Positions 1 to 5,510 of a stretch of DNA of 6,047 nt are shown in pieces. The notes below the pieces were generated by a model that was not told the origin of the DNA, ran no database searches, and saw only the letters and a list, made by a program, of their open reading frames with translations. Source of the DNA: Desulfobacteraceae bacterium (lineage in GTDB: Bacteria; Desulfobacterota; DSM-4660; Desulfatiglandales; Desulfatiglandaceae); assembly GCA_011042035.1 (NCBI GenBank), contig DQZA01000247.1:1-6047 (forward strand), in the 5' to 3' direction. The translations under genes were made by a program, and so were the position numbers. Positions within the stretch are counted from its first letter, which is position 1. Each line of letters begins with the position of its first letter.

Positions 1-116
1 TTGCGGAGGGCCTTGCATGCCTGGGTTCCAGAGTAGTCAAACTCGCAAGCCTGCCCGATAATAATGGGGCCAGAACTGATGATCATGACCTTTTTGATGT
101 CGTCGCGCCGTGGCAT
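1..116 (-). CDS. carB: Carbamoyl-phosphate synthase large subunit, N-terminal fragment
   Basis: Only the first 38 codons are present; the gene continues past the left edge. The product is the large subunit of carbamoyl-phosphate synthase, which makes carbamoyl phosphate from ammonia (delivered by CarA), bicarbonate and two ATP for pyrimidine and arginine synthesis in the cytoplasm. The visible protein starts MPRRDDIKKVMIISSGPIII and continues GQACEFDYSGTQACKALR. This is the nearly invariant CarB N-terminus: a first beta strand, a glycine-rich turn (SGP, residues 15-17) and the GQACEFDYSG block (residues 21-30) of the first ATP-grasp half. The ATG at 114-116 matches the family start exactly and lies 7 nt from a run of nine G that would serve as the Shine-Dalgarno. 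No carA lies immediately upstream, so carB is not directly behind its small-subunit gene here. Seen: sequence and motif. Known: family role. Confidence 0.95.
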   Translation of the reverse strand, partial: MPRRDDIKKVMIISSGPIIIGQACEFDYSGTQACKALR

Positions 117-123
117 GAAATTT

Positions 124-132
124 CCCCCCCCC
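124..132 (-). promoter_or_regulatory. Nine-G tract acting as ribosome binding site of carB
   Basis: On the minus strand the carB leader reads AAAAA, nine G, AAATTTC, then ATG. No standard GGAGG lies near the start, so the G run must pair with the CCUCC of 16S rRNA, partly by G-U pairs. Homopolymers of this length are prone to slippage, which would change Shine-Dalgarno spacing. That consequence is inference; the tract and its position are seen directly. Confidence 0.5.
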
Positions 133-348
133 TTTTTAGTGAGCCTGCTAATAATTTCAGGGATAATAGTATGAATAATGTTGCTTTGCTGGCGACTATA
201 GGAAAGAGGGTGGCCCAAGTCAAGACCTAAGCGCCCATCTGGATATTCGACATAGTGAACGGCCGTTTGGAGAGGAGGGCATAAGAGGTACTGAGATGCG
301 CCTCCACTTATCCTCAATGATCCTGAAGACCCGGGAGATCAGATCATT

Positions 349-362
349 TACACTGCAGTGTA
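349..362. repeat. Perfect 14-bp palindrome
   Basis: TACACTGCAGTGTA is its own exact reverse complement. It lies in gene-free DNA between the carB leader and the antitoxin-toxin remnant. A 14-bp perfect dyad is typical in size of a dimeric regulator operator, but no promoter elements or cognate regulator are evident next to it, so its role is unknown. Confidence 0.5.
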
Positions 363-377
363 TGACCGAGCGGTAGC

Positions 378-396
378 GGTACGGTCCGACGGTACC
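378..396. repeat. 19-bp near-perfect palindrome
   Basis: GGTAC and GTACC arms flank a second dyad (GTC/GAC) with one mismatch between them and a single central base. It sits one base from the larger hairpin at 398-446. Seen directly; whether it is a DNA site or part of a dispersed repeat is not known. Confidence 0.5.
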
Positions 397-397
397 A

Positions 398-452
398 TTG
401 TGTGTGCCTGCCTGTCCCGTTGGGACGGCAGACAGGCAACGCACAGGCAGGC
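398..452. repeat. Long compound hairpin built from CCTG/CAGG units
   Basis: The core stem pairs 409-416 (TGCCTGTC) with 431-438 (GACAGGCA) exactly. Inside it, 417-420 (CCGT) pairs with 425-428 (ACGG) around a TGGG loop. Outside it, 398-405 pairs with 439-446 allowing two G-T pairs and a three-base bulge (406-408). A competing fold pairs 406-415 (GCCTGCCTGT) exactly with 443-452 (ACAGGCAGGC). There is no T tract on either side, so it is not a classical terminator. The form suggests a dispersed palindromic (REP- or MITE-like) element; that is inference and needs a genome-wide copy count. It lies just beyond the stop codon of the antitoxin-toxin remnant, where the toxin tail is cut short. Confidence 0.55.
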
Positions 453-456
453 CGCT

Positions 457-723
457 TCAAACCCAAATGAAATCCTGGCCCTCTTTGACCGCAAGAGCTC
501 TATGGTTAATCCCCACTCGAACCGACCAAAAGTTGCCAACCTTCAATTTCCCCTCCGCTTTTTCAGTAAGAGCCTCTTTCACCAGAAAATCTAGTTTTCC
601 CGACTTTGAGTCTTCTTCAATCTCCCTGTCCCACCTTTCCCAATCTAGCTCATAAAACCACTCCCTCACTCTGGCGAATTCTTCCCTCGAAAGAGACTCA
701 ATAGAAGACAATATTTCTTCCAC
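457..723 (-). CDS. Antitoxin fused in frame to the C-terminal remnant of its RelE/HigB-like toxin
   Basis: This 88-residue ORF resembles a two-gene toxin-antitoxin operon collapsed into one frame. Residues 1-60 look like a complete small acidic antitoxin: the ERWDREIEEDSKSGKLD stretch (29-45) followed by a helix ending in EGKL is typical of such partners. Residues 61-88 (KVGNFWSVRVG, then NHRALAVKEGQDFIW) match the last two beta strands of the mRNA-interferase-like toxin normally encoded by the next gene. The toxin N-terminal half is absent. The normal ending would be roughly WFWIG followed by a short tail; here the frame reads W-V-stop-S-G, as if a Trp codon had become TGA. The start is GTG (721-723); an AAAGGAG lies about 15 nt upstream, rather far, and an in-frame stop blocks any longer start. 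It is probably an inactive relic, though the antitoxin half could still fold and bind DNA. The family match is from memory of sequence patterns; the fusion is read directly. Confidence 0.7.
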   Translation of the reverse strand: MEEILSSIESLSREEFARVREWFYELDWERWDREIEEDSKSGKLDFLVKEALTEKAEGKLKVGNFWSVRVGINHRALAVKEGQDFIWV

Positions 724-850
724 GCTAGGGATAATCTACTCCTTTTCGCGCCGCGACCAAAGACGAGAAGATTCATGCCTACCACGGGGTACATGCTATA
801 TGGTAATGGTAAGAGGTGCCGTCAGCAAGACGCATCGAGGCTTGAGTTTT

Positions 851-879
851 ATTGTATTAAGGCGTTTTTCAGCGCACAA
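851..879 (-). promoter_or_regulatory. Candidate sigma70 promoter for the antitoxin-toxin remnant
   Basis: On the minus strand TTGTGC (874-879) and TACAAT (851-856) are separated by exactly 17 bp. The -10 matches consensus at five of six positions, the -35 at three. It lies just downstream of the aminotransferase stop codon and about 130 bp ahead of the GTG start of the remnant ORF. Confidence 0.3.
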
Positions 880-882
880 TTG

Positions 883-2046
883 CTATCCTAACGACTTATT
901 GAGCCTGTCCATGGCTTCTGCTAGGCGCTCAACCGGGTGGGTTAGGGCAATGCGGAAGTAGCCTTCTCCGTGTTGGCCGTACATGGACCCGGGTATCATC
1001 CACACGGCAATCTCATCGAGCACCTTGAAGCACCAGTCTTTTGAGTTAGACACACCCTCTGGCAATGGCGCCCAAATGTAAAAGGTTCCCTTGGGCCTTT
1101 CCACATTGATACCGCATTTGCGCAGTCCTTCCACCACGACATCCCTGCGCTCTCGGTACATCTGGTTGCGCTGCTCCATGAACTCGTCAGAGCCTTTTAG
1201 GGCCTCGGTGGCTGCCACTTGGAGCGGGTAAAAGATGCCGCGGTCTGAATGGGACTTTATCTTGTTCATGGCTGCAATGATCTCCTGGTTGCCGAGCATG
1301 AAGCCGATGCGCCATCCGCATGCATTGTATGCCTTGGAAAGGGAGTTGAGCTCCACACCTACTTCCTTTGCCCCTGGCACCTGAAGAAACGAAGGAGCAG
1401 TATATCCGTCAAAGCATATCCTGGAATAGGGATTGTCCGAAATAATAGCCACGTCATATTCTCTCGCCCAATCTGCAAGGCGCGTATAAAAATCAAGGTC
1501 TGCATGGGCGGCAGTGGGATTGTTGGGGTAGTTCACCCATATCATCTTGGCCCGTCGCGCAACATCCGGATCTATTGAATCTAGATCAGGAAGAAAACCA
1601 TTCTCCCTAAGCAATGGGACAGGCTCAACGATACCCCCAGCAATTCTTACACTTGCCACATAAGAAGGGTAGCATGGGTCTGGGACTAGGGCAATATCGC
1701 CTGGGTCCAAAAGGCATGTGTGAATGTGGAACAGACCATTGGCTGCACCCAACAGGGGAAGAACCTCAGTCTCGGGATCGCATTTGACCCCGTAATTCCG
1801 CTCGTACCAATCGGCAATGGCCTGTTTGAGGGGCATGGGGGAATAGAAACTAGGATAGTGATGATTATTGGGGTCATAACAGGCGTCTGCCAGTGATCTA
1901 CGCATATGCTCAGGTGGGTTGACGTCCGGATCACCCAGGCCAAGGTTAATAACATCTTTTCCTTCAGCCTTCATCTTTGTCAAGATGAGGTTCATGGCTG
2001 TGCCAAGATATGCCTCGAAGTCATTTATGCGATTGGCTAGTTTCAC
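883..2046 (-). CDS. PLP-dependent class I/II aminotransferase, DapL/AspC-like
   Basis: A complete fold-type I aminotransferase of 387 residues, a usual length for the family, moving an amino group between an amino acid and a 2-oxo acid in the cytoplasm. Counting from the GTG start, the family residues are all visible: NYPNNPT with the cofactor-contacting Asn176, Asp204 (SDNPYS) for the pyridine nitrogen, Tyr207, the Schiff-base Lys238 in NSLSKAYN, Arg246 in GWRIGF and the substrate-carboxylate Arg365 in YFRIAL. Overall it resembles LL-diaminopimelate aminotransferases (NLGLGDPD, TFYIWAPLP), but the usual G-S-K-E-G segment reads G-A-A-N-G (around residues 100-104), so the substrate is left open. 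Start choice: GTG at 2044-2046 has AAAGGAG 6 nt upstream and gives the typical MKLANRI start; an in-frame ATG at 2065-2067 overlaps the regulator stop by 4 bp but lacks a ribosome binding site. It is the second gene of an operon with the FCD regulator. No clear terminator follows it. Confidence 0.9.
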   Translation of the reverse strand: MKLANRINDFEAYLGTAMNLILTKMKAEGKDVINLGLGDPDVNPPEHMRRSLADACYDPNNHHYPSFYSPMPLKQAIADWYERNYGVKCDPETEVLPLLGAANGLFHIHTCLLDPGDIALVPDPCYPSYVASVRIAGGIVEPVPLLRENGFLPDLDSIDPDVARRAKMIWVNYPNNPTAAHADLDFYTRLADWAREYDVAIISDNPYSRICFDGYTAPSFLQVPGAKEVGVELNSLSKAYNACGWRIGFMLGNQEIIAAMNKIKSHSDRGIFYPLQVAATEALKGSDEFMEQRNQMYRERRDVVVEGLRKCGINVERPKGTFYIWAPLPEGVSNSKDWCFKVLDEIAVWMIPGSMYGQHGEGYFRIALTHPVERLAEAMDRLNKSLG

Positions 2047-2063
2047 GATCGTCTCCTTTCGTA

Positions 2064-2693
2064 TCATGGAAAATCTGGCTTGATCCCCATGATTGTATCC
2101 AGGGAAACCTTGATATGTGCGCTGGAAGCAGCCCTGAGCGTTATCTCATCTTTGGTTTCGATGGCCTTGATGATTTCCACGGCCTCGCTGAAAAAACACT
2201 CTTTCTCTATTTGGCGTGGCCCTGAGAGCCAGAAACGCAGGTAGTGGCTTAGCAGGCGTTCAAGCATTGTAGCAAGTTGTTGGTTTTGGCTTTGGCGATA
2301 AAGCAGATGATGAAATTTGAAATCCAGCTTAATGATTTCTCTGTTTGTTGCATCGGGACCGAGGTCCCTGATTTGTTCTTTTAGGGCCCTAAGCTCGCTC
2401 ATCCCTTGTTCAGTGATACGGTTCATGGCCCAGATATTGGCCTGTATCTCCAGGACAGCCCGAATTTCCGTGAACTCACGCATGCGGTCAATGGTCAGCG
2501 GGCTTACCACAAAGTGTACTCCATTCCGCACAACCCACTCTTCTGCATTAAGCCGCGTGAGGGCAATCATGACGGGTGTGCGGCTGACCCCGTAATCCTG
2601 GGCCAGCTCTGTCAGGTTCAGGGTGTGCCCAGGCTCTATTTCAAGCCAGATTATTTTTTCTTTGAGATCCTGGTAGATCGCGATGGGATCCAT
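2064..2693 (-). CDS. GntR-family transcriptional regulator with FCD ligand-binding domain
   Basis: A 209-residue FadR-subfamily regulator. Residues 1-65 form the winged helix-turn-helix (helix region LTELAQDYGVSRTPV, 27-41). Residues about 70-205 are the all-helical FCD domain that binds small carboxylates, commonly with a metal. The first metal-site motif, D-x3-H, is present (Asp124, His128 in LDFKFHH) and so is the last (His193 in SSAHIKVSL). The middle histidine, normally in an E-H-x-x-I-x-x-A-I motif, is replaced by Ala171 (EAVEIIKAI), so metal binding may be altered. The start ATG (2691-2693) has GGGAGG 4 nt upstream. The stop codon touches the aminotransferase ORF, so the two are co-transcribed and the regulator very likely controls its own operon, with a substrate or product of the aminotransferase as plausible ligand (inference). 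It is not the parent of the FCD fragment at 3072-3242, which belongs to a different subtype. Confidence 0.9.
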   Translation of the reverse strand: MDPIAIYQDLKEKIIWLEIEPGHTLNLTELAQDYGVSRTPVMIALTRLNAEEWVVRNGVHFVVSPLTIDRMREFTEIRAVLEIQANIWAMNRITEQGMSELRALKEQIRDLGPDATNREIIKLDFKFHHLLYRQSQNQQLATMLERLLSHYLRFWLSGPRQIEKECFFSEAVEIIKAIETKDEITLRAASSAHIKVSLDTIMGIKPDFP

Positions 2694-3014
2694 TTAGCCT
2701 CCCTATAGTGTGGAGTACAAAAGAGCATATTCGAAAGCTGGGACTTTCTAGAATTTTCAACTCAGGATAAATTTACTTTGCACACATAATAAATGCAATA
2801 TGCATACTGGTCAAGAAATATTTTGTGGTTTTCTCTGGATGAAGGGAAATGCTTCGAAAAGGGGGGCGTTGTTGAATGCGTTTACTCTGCTTCAAATGCT
2901 CCTGCTTTTGCCAGGGAGATGAAATGCGCTACGTCGATTTGTTTAGGAAAGACGAAGGTGCACGCCATCGATGTGTGGGAATAGTCAATATCAAATTCAT
3001 GGCGTCACTGGTCA
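2694..3014. other. Divergent intergenic region without a convincing gene
   Basis: This separates the leftward regulator operon from the rightward recO transcript. Two overlapping short plus-strand frames exist (2793-2984 and 2876-3082). One begins with a cysteine-rich stretch, but neither has a ribosome binding site or recognisable similarity, and the second runs through the promoter at 3015-3043. All three plus-strand frames were read for the missing front part of the FCD regulator whose tail lies at 3072-3242; none of it was found. Confidence 0.4.
2770..2805 (-). promoter_or_regulatory. Candidate promoter and operator of the regulator-aminotransferase operon
   Basis: On the minus strand TTGCAT (2793-2798) and TAAATT (2770-2775) are 17 bp apart, a weak but well-spaced sigma70-like pair about 80 bp before the regulator start. 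The inverted repeat ATGCA-ATA-TGCAT (2793-2805) covers the -35 element. Short AT-rich dyads of this kind are usual for GntR/FCD proteins, so autorepression is a reasonable guess. The arms are only 5 bp, so chance occurrence is possible. Confidence 0.3.
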
Positions 3015-3043
3015 TTGACACCCGAGAGTATAACCCATATACT
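3015..3043 (+). promoter_or_regulatory. Near-consensus sigma70 promoter for the FCD fragment and recO
   Basis: TTGACA (3015-3020, perfect) and TATACT (3038-3043, five of six) are separated by exactly 17 bp, the optimal spacing. Transcription would start near 3050, just ahead of an AGGAGG at 3057-3062. This is the strongest promoter sequence in the window and points at the headless FCD ORF and recO. Confidence 0.75.
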
Positions 3044-3071
3044 GCGCCACGACAGCAGGAGGTAATGAGGG

Positions 3072-3242
3072 TTGTTAACTAGAGAGTCCATGTTCAAGGA
3101 GGAAGTAAACAAGCGCCGTCTCCTAGAGCAACATGAGGCGATATTTCAGGCTATCAGAGAGGGGGACCCTCGAAAGGCTCGTTCCGCGATCTTGGCCCAC
3201 CTGAATTTTGCAAAGAAAAAAATCCTGGAGCTCGCTGCGTAG
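3072..3242 (+). pseudogene. Headless FCD-domain regulator: C-terminal 56 codons only
   Basis: The ORF encodes 56 residues that match only the last two helices of an FCD ligand-binding domain: LLEQHEAIFQAIREGDPRKA followed by RSAILAHL, with the two conserved metal-site histidines (His21 and His43) intact. The DNA-binding domain and most of the FCD domain are missing, and the roughly 380 bp to the divergent regulator is too short to hold them. Recognisable sequence begins about where the ORF opens; in-frame stops lie at 3063-3068. A TTG start at 3072 has AGGAGG (3057-3062) 9 nt upstream; ATG at 3090 is the alternative (50 residues) with a poor site. With its strong promoter, ribosome binding site and one-base gap to recO, it is probably translated despite being a gene remnant, perhaps serving as a leader cistron coupled to recO (inference). 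Confidence 0.6.
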
Positions 3243-3243
3243 C

Positions 3244-3987
3244 GTGGAACATTATAGCTCACAGGCGTTGATTTTGCGCATCAAAGATCTCGGGGAGTCA
3301 GACCTCCTGGTTCTCTTTTTTGCACCCGAAAAGGGCCTTTGCAAAGGCATTGCAAAAGCAGCCAGAAAGAGCCGCAGACGATTCGTTAATTGTTTGGACC
3401 ACTTTTCTCTCAGCCAACTGGATTACCATAGAAAAAAGGAGAATCAACTGTTTCTCCTGGACTCCTGTAAATTGATCCAAGCCTATGAGGCCTTGCGCAC
3501 AGATTACCGTCTTTTAACCCTTTCAAGTTATCTTGCAGAACTCGCCGAAACCCTTTTTCCTCTTCACGTTAAGGCAGACGAGATGTTCGAGCTTCTTGTG
3601 AGAAGCTTTGAACTTCTTTGCCAAGGAGAGGCGCCAGAGAAGGTTCGTATTGCCTTTGAGGGGCGGGCTATGGCTATGGGAGGATATGCCATAAACTTGG
3701 AGTGTTGCTGCGGATGTGGCAGGGCCTACAAAGGTGAGGGGAGGGCTGTTTTTGTTACAGAGAAGGGCGGCATTTCGTGCCTTGCATGCAGAAAGGAATC
3801 AAAGAGATATCCCGGGATGGGTCCTAAAAGCGTGAGGGCCTTGAAAGAGATTCAAGGCCCTGGTTATGATAATTTTCCCTCTGGATTATCTAACAAGGAA
3901 GTACTGGAAGAATTGAAGATGATATTCCGCCAGCACATCCTTTATCGGCTGGGCAAACGCCTTAAGACTCTGAAGTACCTAGAATAG
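3244..3987 (+). CDS. recO: DNA repair protein RecO
   Basis: RecO works with RecF and RecR to load RecA on SSB-coated single-stranded DNA during recombinational gap repair, and anneals complementary strands. The 247-residue protein has the family layout: an N-terminal OB fold (VEHYSSQALILRIKDLGESD onward, residues 1-80), a helical middle, and a C4 zinc ribbon with C155-x2-C158 (CCGCG) and C179-x2-C182 (CLACR), ending in the typical LGKRLKTLKYL helix. The zinc cysteines are kept, unlike in Escherichia coli RecO. Start choice: GTG at 3244 gives the family-typical N-terminus right at the OB fold; a TTG at 3208 would add 12 residues unlike RecO and overlap the preceding ORF. A GGAG lies 13 nt before the GTG, and the stop of the FCD fragment is one base upstream, which suggests translational coupling. 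The gene ends at the terminator shared with the convergent thiolase. Confidence 0.92.
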   Translation: MEHYSSQALILRIKDLGESDLLVLFFAPEKGLCKGIAKAARKSRRRFVNCLDHFSLSQLDYHRKKENQLFLLDSCKLIQAYEALRTDYRLLTLSSYLAELAETLFPLHVKADEMFELLVRSFELLCQGEAPEKVRIAFEGRAMAMGGYAINLECCCGCGRAYKGEGRAVFVTEKGGISCLACRKESKRYPGMGPKSVRALKEIQGPGYDNFPSGLSNKEVLEELKMIFRQHILYRLGKRLKTLKYLE

Positions 3988-3994
3988 GCAAAGA

Positions 3995-4059
3995 GGCGCA
4001 GGGCTTATGGAAAAAGGGCAGATAGCTTTCACGATCTTTGGCCCTGCGCCCATTTTTTT
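3995..4059 (+). terminator. Rho-independent terminator of recO, overlapping the thiolase stop
   Basis: GGCGCAGGGC (3995-4004) pairs exactly with GCCCTGCGCC (4041-4050), followed after CA by seven T (4053-4059). The loop is long (36 nt) and holds a small AAAG/CTTT helix. The last two T are the first two bases, read on the plus strand, of the complement of the thiolase TAA. On the minus strand the same stem follows the thiolase stop but lacks a strong T tract, so leftward termination would be weaker. Confidence 0.75.
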
Positions 4060-5308
4060 ACAACATCTCAATTGCGCACGCCATGGAAACGCCTCCACCT
4101 CCACATAAGGTGGCAAGGCCCAGTGTCTTTCCTCGTTTTTTCATGGCATAAAGGAGCGTTACCATGATTCTGCAGCCCGTAGAACCTACTGGATGACCCA
4201 GACCAATCCCAGAGCCATTCACGTTAGTGATCTCTCTATTGAGGGCCAATTCCTTTTCAACCCCTAGGTACTGGGCAGCAAAGGCCTCGTTGACCTCGAT
4301 CAGCTCAAAGTCCTCCAATTTGAGGCCACTGTTATTGAGTAAATCTTTTACTGCTGGCACAGGGCTTAAGCCCATTACGGACGGGTGGCATGCTCCTTTG
4401 CCCACGGCCTTGATTCTCGCTATAGGTTGGATACCCAACTCCTTGGCCTTTTCAGCGGACATGATCACCATTCCGCTTGATCCATCGTTGATCCCAGATG
4501 AATTTCCCGCGGTGACCTTTCCTATTTTCGGGATAAAGGCAGGGGGAAGTTTTGCCAAGGCTTCCATTGTAAGGCCTGGGCGAAAGTGCTCATCCTTGTC
4601 GAAGATTATAGGCGGCTTCCCCTTTCTCTGAGGCACTTCTACTGGAACAATTTCTTCCTTGAAGTCTCCTTCCTTTGTGGCCCGCTCGGCATTGTTATGA
4701 CTACGCAATGCCACTTCATCCATCTCTTCGCGGCTGATGTTGTGCATCTGAGCGACGAATTCGGCCGTATGGCCCATTATGTATGGTTTGCCCTTGAACA
4801 TTTCCAGTGGCATACCTTCCTTCAAAGGGCCTTTTTCAGGGCCTGGAAGTAGGTGTGATCCACAATGGAGGGCATGGATCATCCAATCCACAAAGACCTG
4901 GTCTTGTAGCCGGCACCCCCACCTGGCGCCAGGAACCACGTAAGGGACCCCTGACATGTGCTCAGTGCCCCCGGCAAGAATTATGTCGGCCATGCCAGCC
5001 TGGATCATGGCCATGCCGGAGACCACCGCTTCCATTCCAGAGATACATACCCTATTGATGGTGACAGCCGTGATGTTTTCGGGTATGCCTGCCATGAGCG
5101 CAGCTACCCTGGCTACATTCAGTGCGTCAACAGGCTCGACACAGCACCCGTATCGCACATCGTCGATCATGTCCGGTTCAATACCGGCCCGACGAATAGC
5201 CTCTTTCATGGTGACGCTGGCAAGCACTGCTGCATTTACATCTCTTAGGGTTCCGCCAAATGCTCCTATGGCTGTCCTACAACCCGAAACTATAACCACC
5301 TCTTTCAT
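4058..5308 (-). CDS. Thiolase family acetyl-CoA acetyltransferase
   Basis: A 416-residue thiolase that condenses two acetyl-CoA to acetoacetyl-CoA or cleaves 3-oxoacyl-CoA. The acylated nucleophile is Cys88 in NRVCISG; other active-site elements are NEAF (Asn340-Phe343), GLGHPVG with His372, and the C-terminal proton donor Cys402 in LCGGGG. The GGTEHMSG block (113-120) is also typical. It is about 20 residues longer than common biosynthetic thiolases; the extra length appears to lie around residues 150-174 (from SHLLPGPEKG to FKGKPY) in the loop domain that shapes the CoA and acyl pocket, so chain-length preference cannot be given. The second glycine-histidine motif reads NGSGIGLGHPVGSTG instead of the common NGGAIALGHP. 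The ATG start (5306-5308) has AGAGGTG about 5 nt upstream. No beta-oxidation partner gene is adjacent; it converges with recO and follows the small basic gene on the same strand after about 200 bp. Confidence 0.93.
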   Translation of the reverse strand: MKEVVIVSGCRTAIGAFGGTLRDVNAAVLASVTMKEAIRRAGIEPDMIDDVRYGCCVEPVDALNVARVAALMAGIPENITAVTINRVCISGMEAVVSGMAMIQAGMADIILAGGTEHMSGVPYVVPGARWGCRLQDQVFVDWMIHALHCGSHLLPGPEKGPLKEGMPLEMFKGKPYIMGHTAEFVAQMHNISREEMDEVALRSHNNAERATKEGDFKEEIVPVEVPQRKGKPPIIFDKDEHFRPGLTMEALAKLPPAFIPKIGKVTAGNSSGINDGSSGMVIMSAEKAKELGIQPIARIKAVGKGACHPSVMGLSPVPAVKDLLNNSGLKLEDFELIEVNEAFAAQYLGVEKELALNREITNVNGSGIGLGHPVGSTGCRIMVTLLYAMKKRGKTLGLATLCGGGGVSMACAIEML

Positions 5309-5424
5309 ATTTACACCTCTTTTATATGGATAGATTAATACTTGAGCGTTTGCATGAACTCACGGGTCCAGCTACTGCACTATCTTACACACAATAAAGC
5401 TCAGAACAATCAAAGCACTCCGGT

Positions 5425-5441
5425 TTGGGCAAAAAGCCCAA
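5425..5441. repeat. Short hairpin upstream of the thiolase gene
   Basis: TTGGGC (5425-5430) and GCCCAA (5436-5441) form a perfect 6-bp stem around a five-A loop (five T on the minus strand); CCG and CGG add a possible outer clamp across short internal loops. It lies between the small basic gene and the thiolase, about 115 bp before the thiolase start. The T run is in the loop rather than after the stem, so it does not look like a terminator; it may be leader RNA structure. Confidence 0.35.
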
Positions 5442-5510
5442 TAACGGCCCCCACCTTGGTCCCATTTGCGTTGCAAAGGCCAGGCATAGGGAGGTGATGT
5501 TTGAGCAGTA

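Larger units (their letters stand above)
117..456. other. Gene-free interval with palindrome cluster
   Basis: No ORF here has recognisable protein similarity, and the short ones on both strands have no ribosome binding site of note. The left part is the leader of carB (minus strand); no convincing promoter for carB was found in it. The right part (349-452) holds the three palindromes listed separately. Confidence 0.5.

Noticed and set aside
220..444. 74-codon minus-strand ORF running through the palindromes
   Set aside because: It reads through repeat DNA, starts inside the hairpin and has no similarity or ribosome binding site.
817..834. Small hairpin TGCCGTC/GACGCA as terminator of the aminotransferase operon
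   Set aside because: Stem of six pairs with a bulge and no T tract on the minus strand.
1249..1578. 109-codon plus-strand ORF
   Set aside because: Antisense to the aminotransferase active-site region; no similarity or start signal.
2047..2067. ATG start for the aminotransferase overlapping the regulator stop by 4 bp
   Set aside because: It lacks a ribosome binding site, while the GTG at 2044-2046 has AAAGGAG at 6 nt; kept as an alternative, since ATGA overlaps are common.
2406..2708. 100-codon plus-strand ORF
   Set aside because: Antisense to the FCD regulator, whose frame has clear domain similarity; this one has none.
2793..3082. Two overlapping short plus-strand ORFs (2793-2984 and 2876-3082), one with a cysteine-rich start
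   Set aside because: No ribosome binding site, no recognisable family, mutually overlapping, and the second passes through the strong promoter at 3015-3043.
3208..3243. TTG start adding 12 residues to RecO
   Set aside because: The extra residues do not resemble RecO, overlap the upstream ORF, and the GTG at 3244 gives the family N-terminus.
4227..4631. 134-codon plus-strand ORF
   Set aside because: It lies wholly antisense inside the thiolase gene, has serine/proline-rich low-complexity sequence typical of a shadow frame, and no ribosome binding site.
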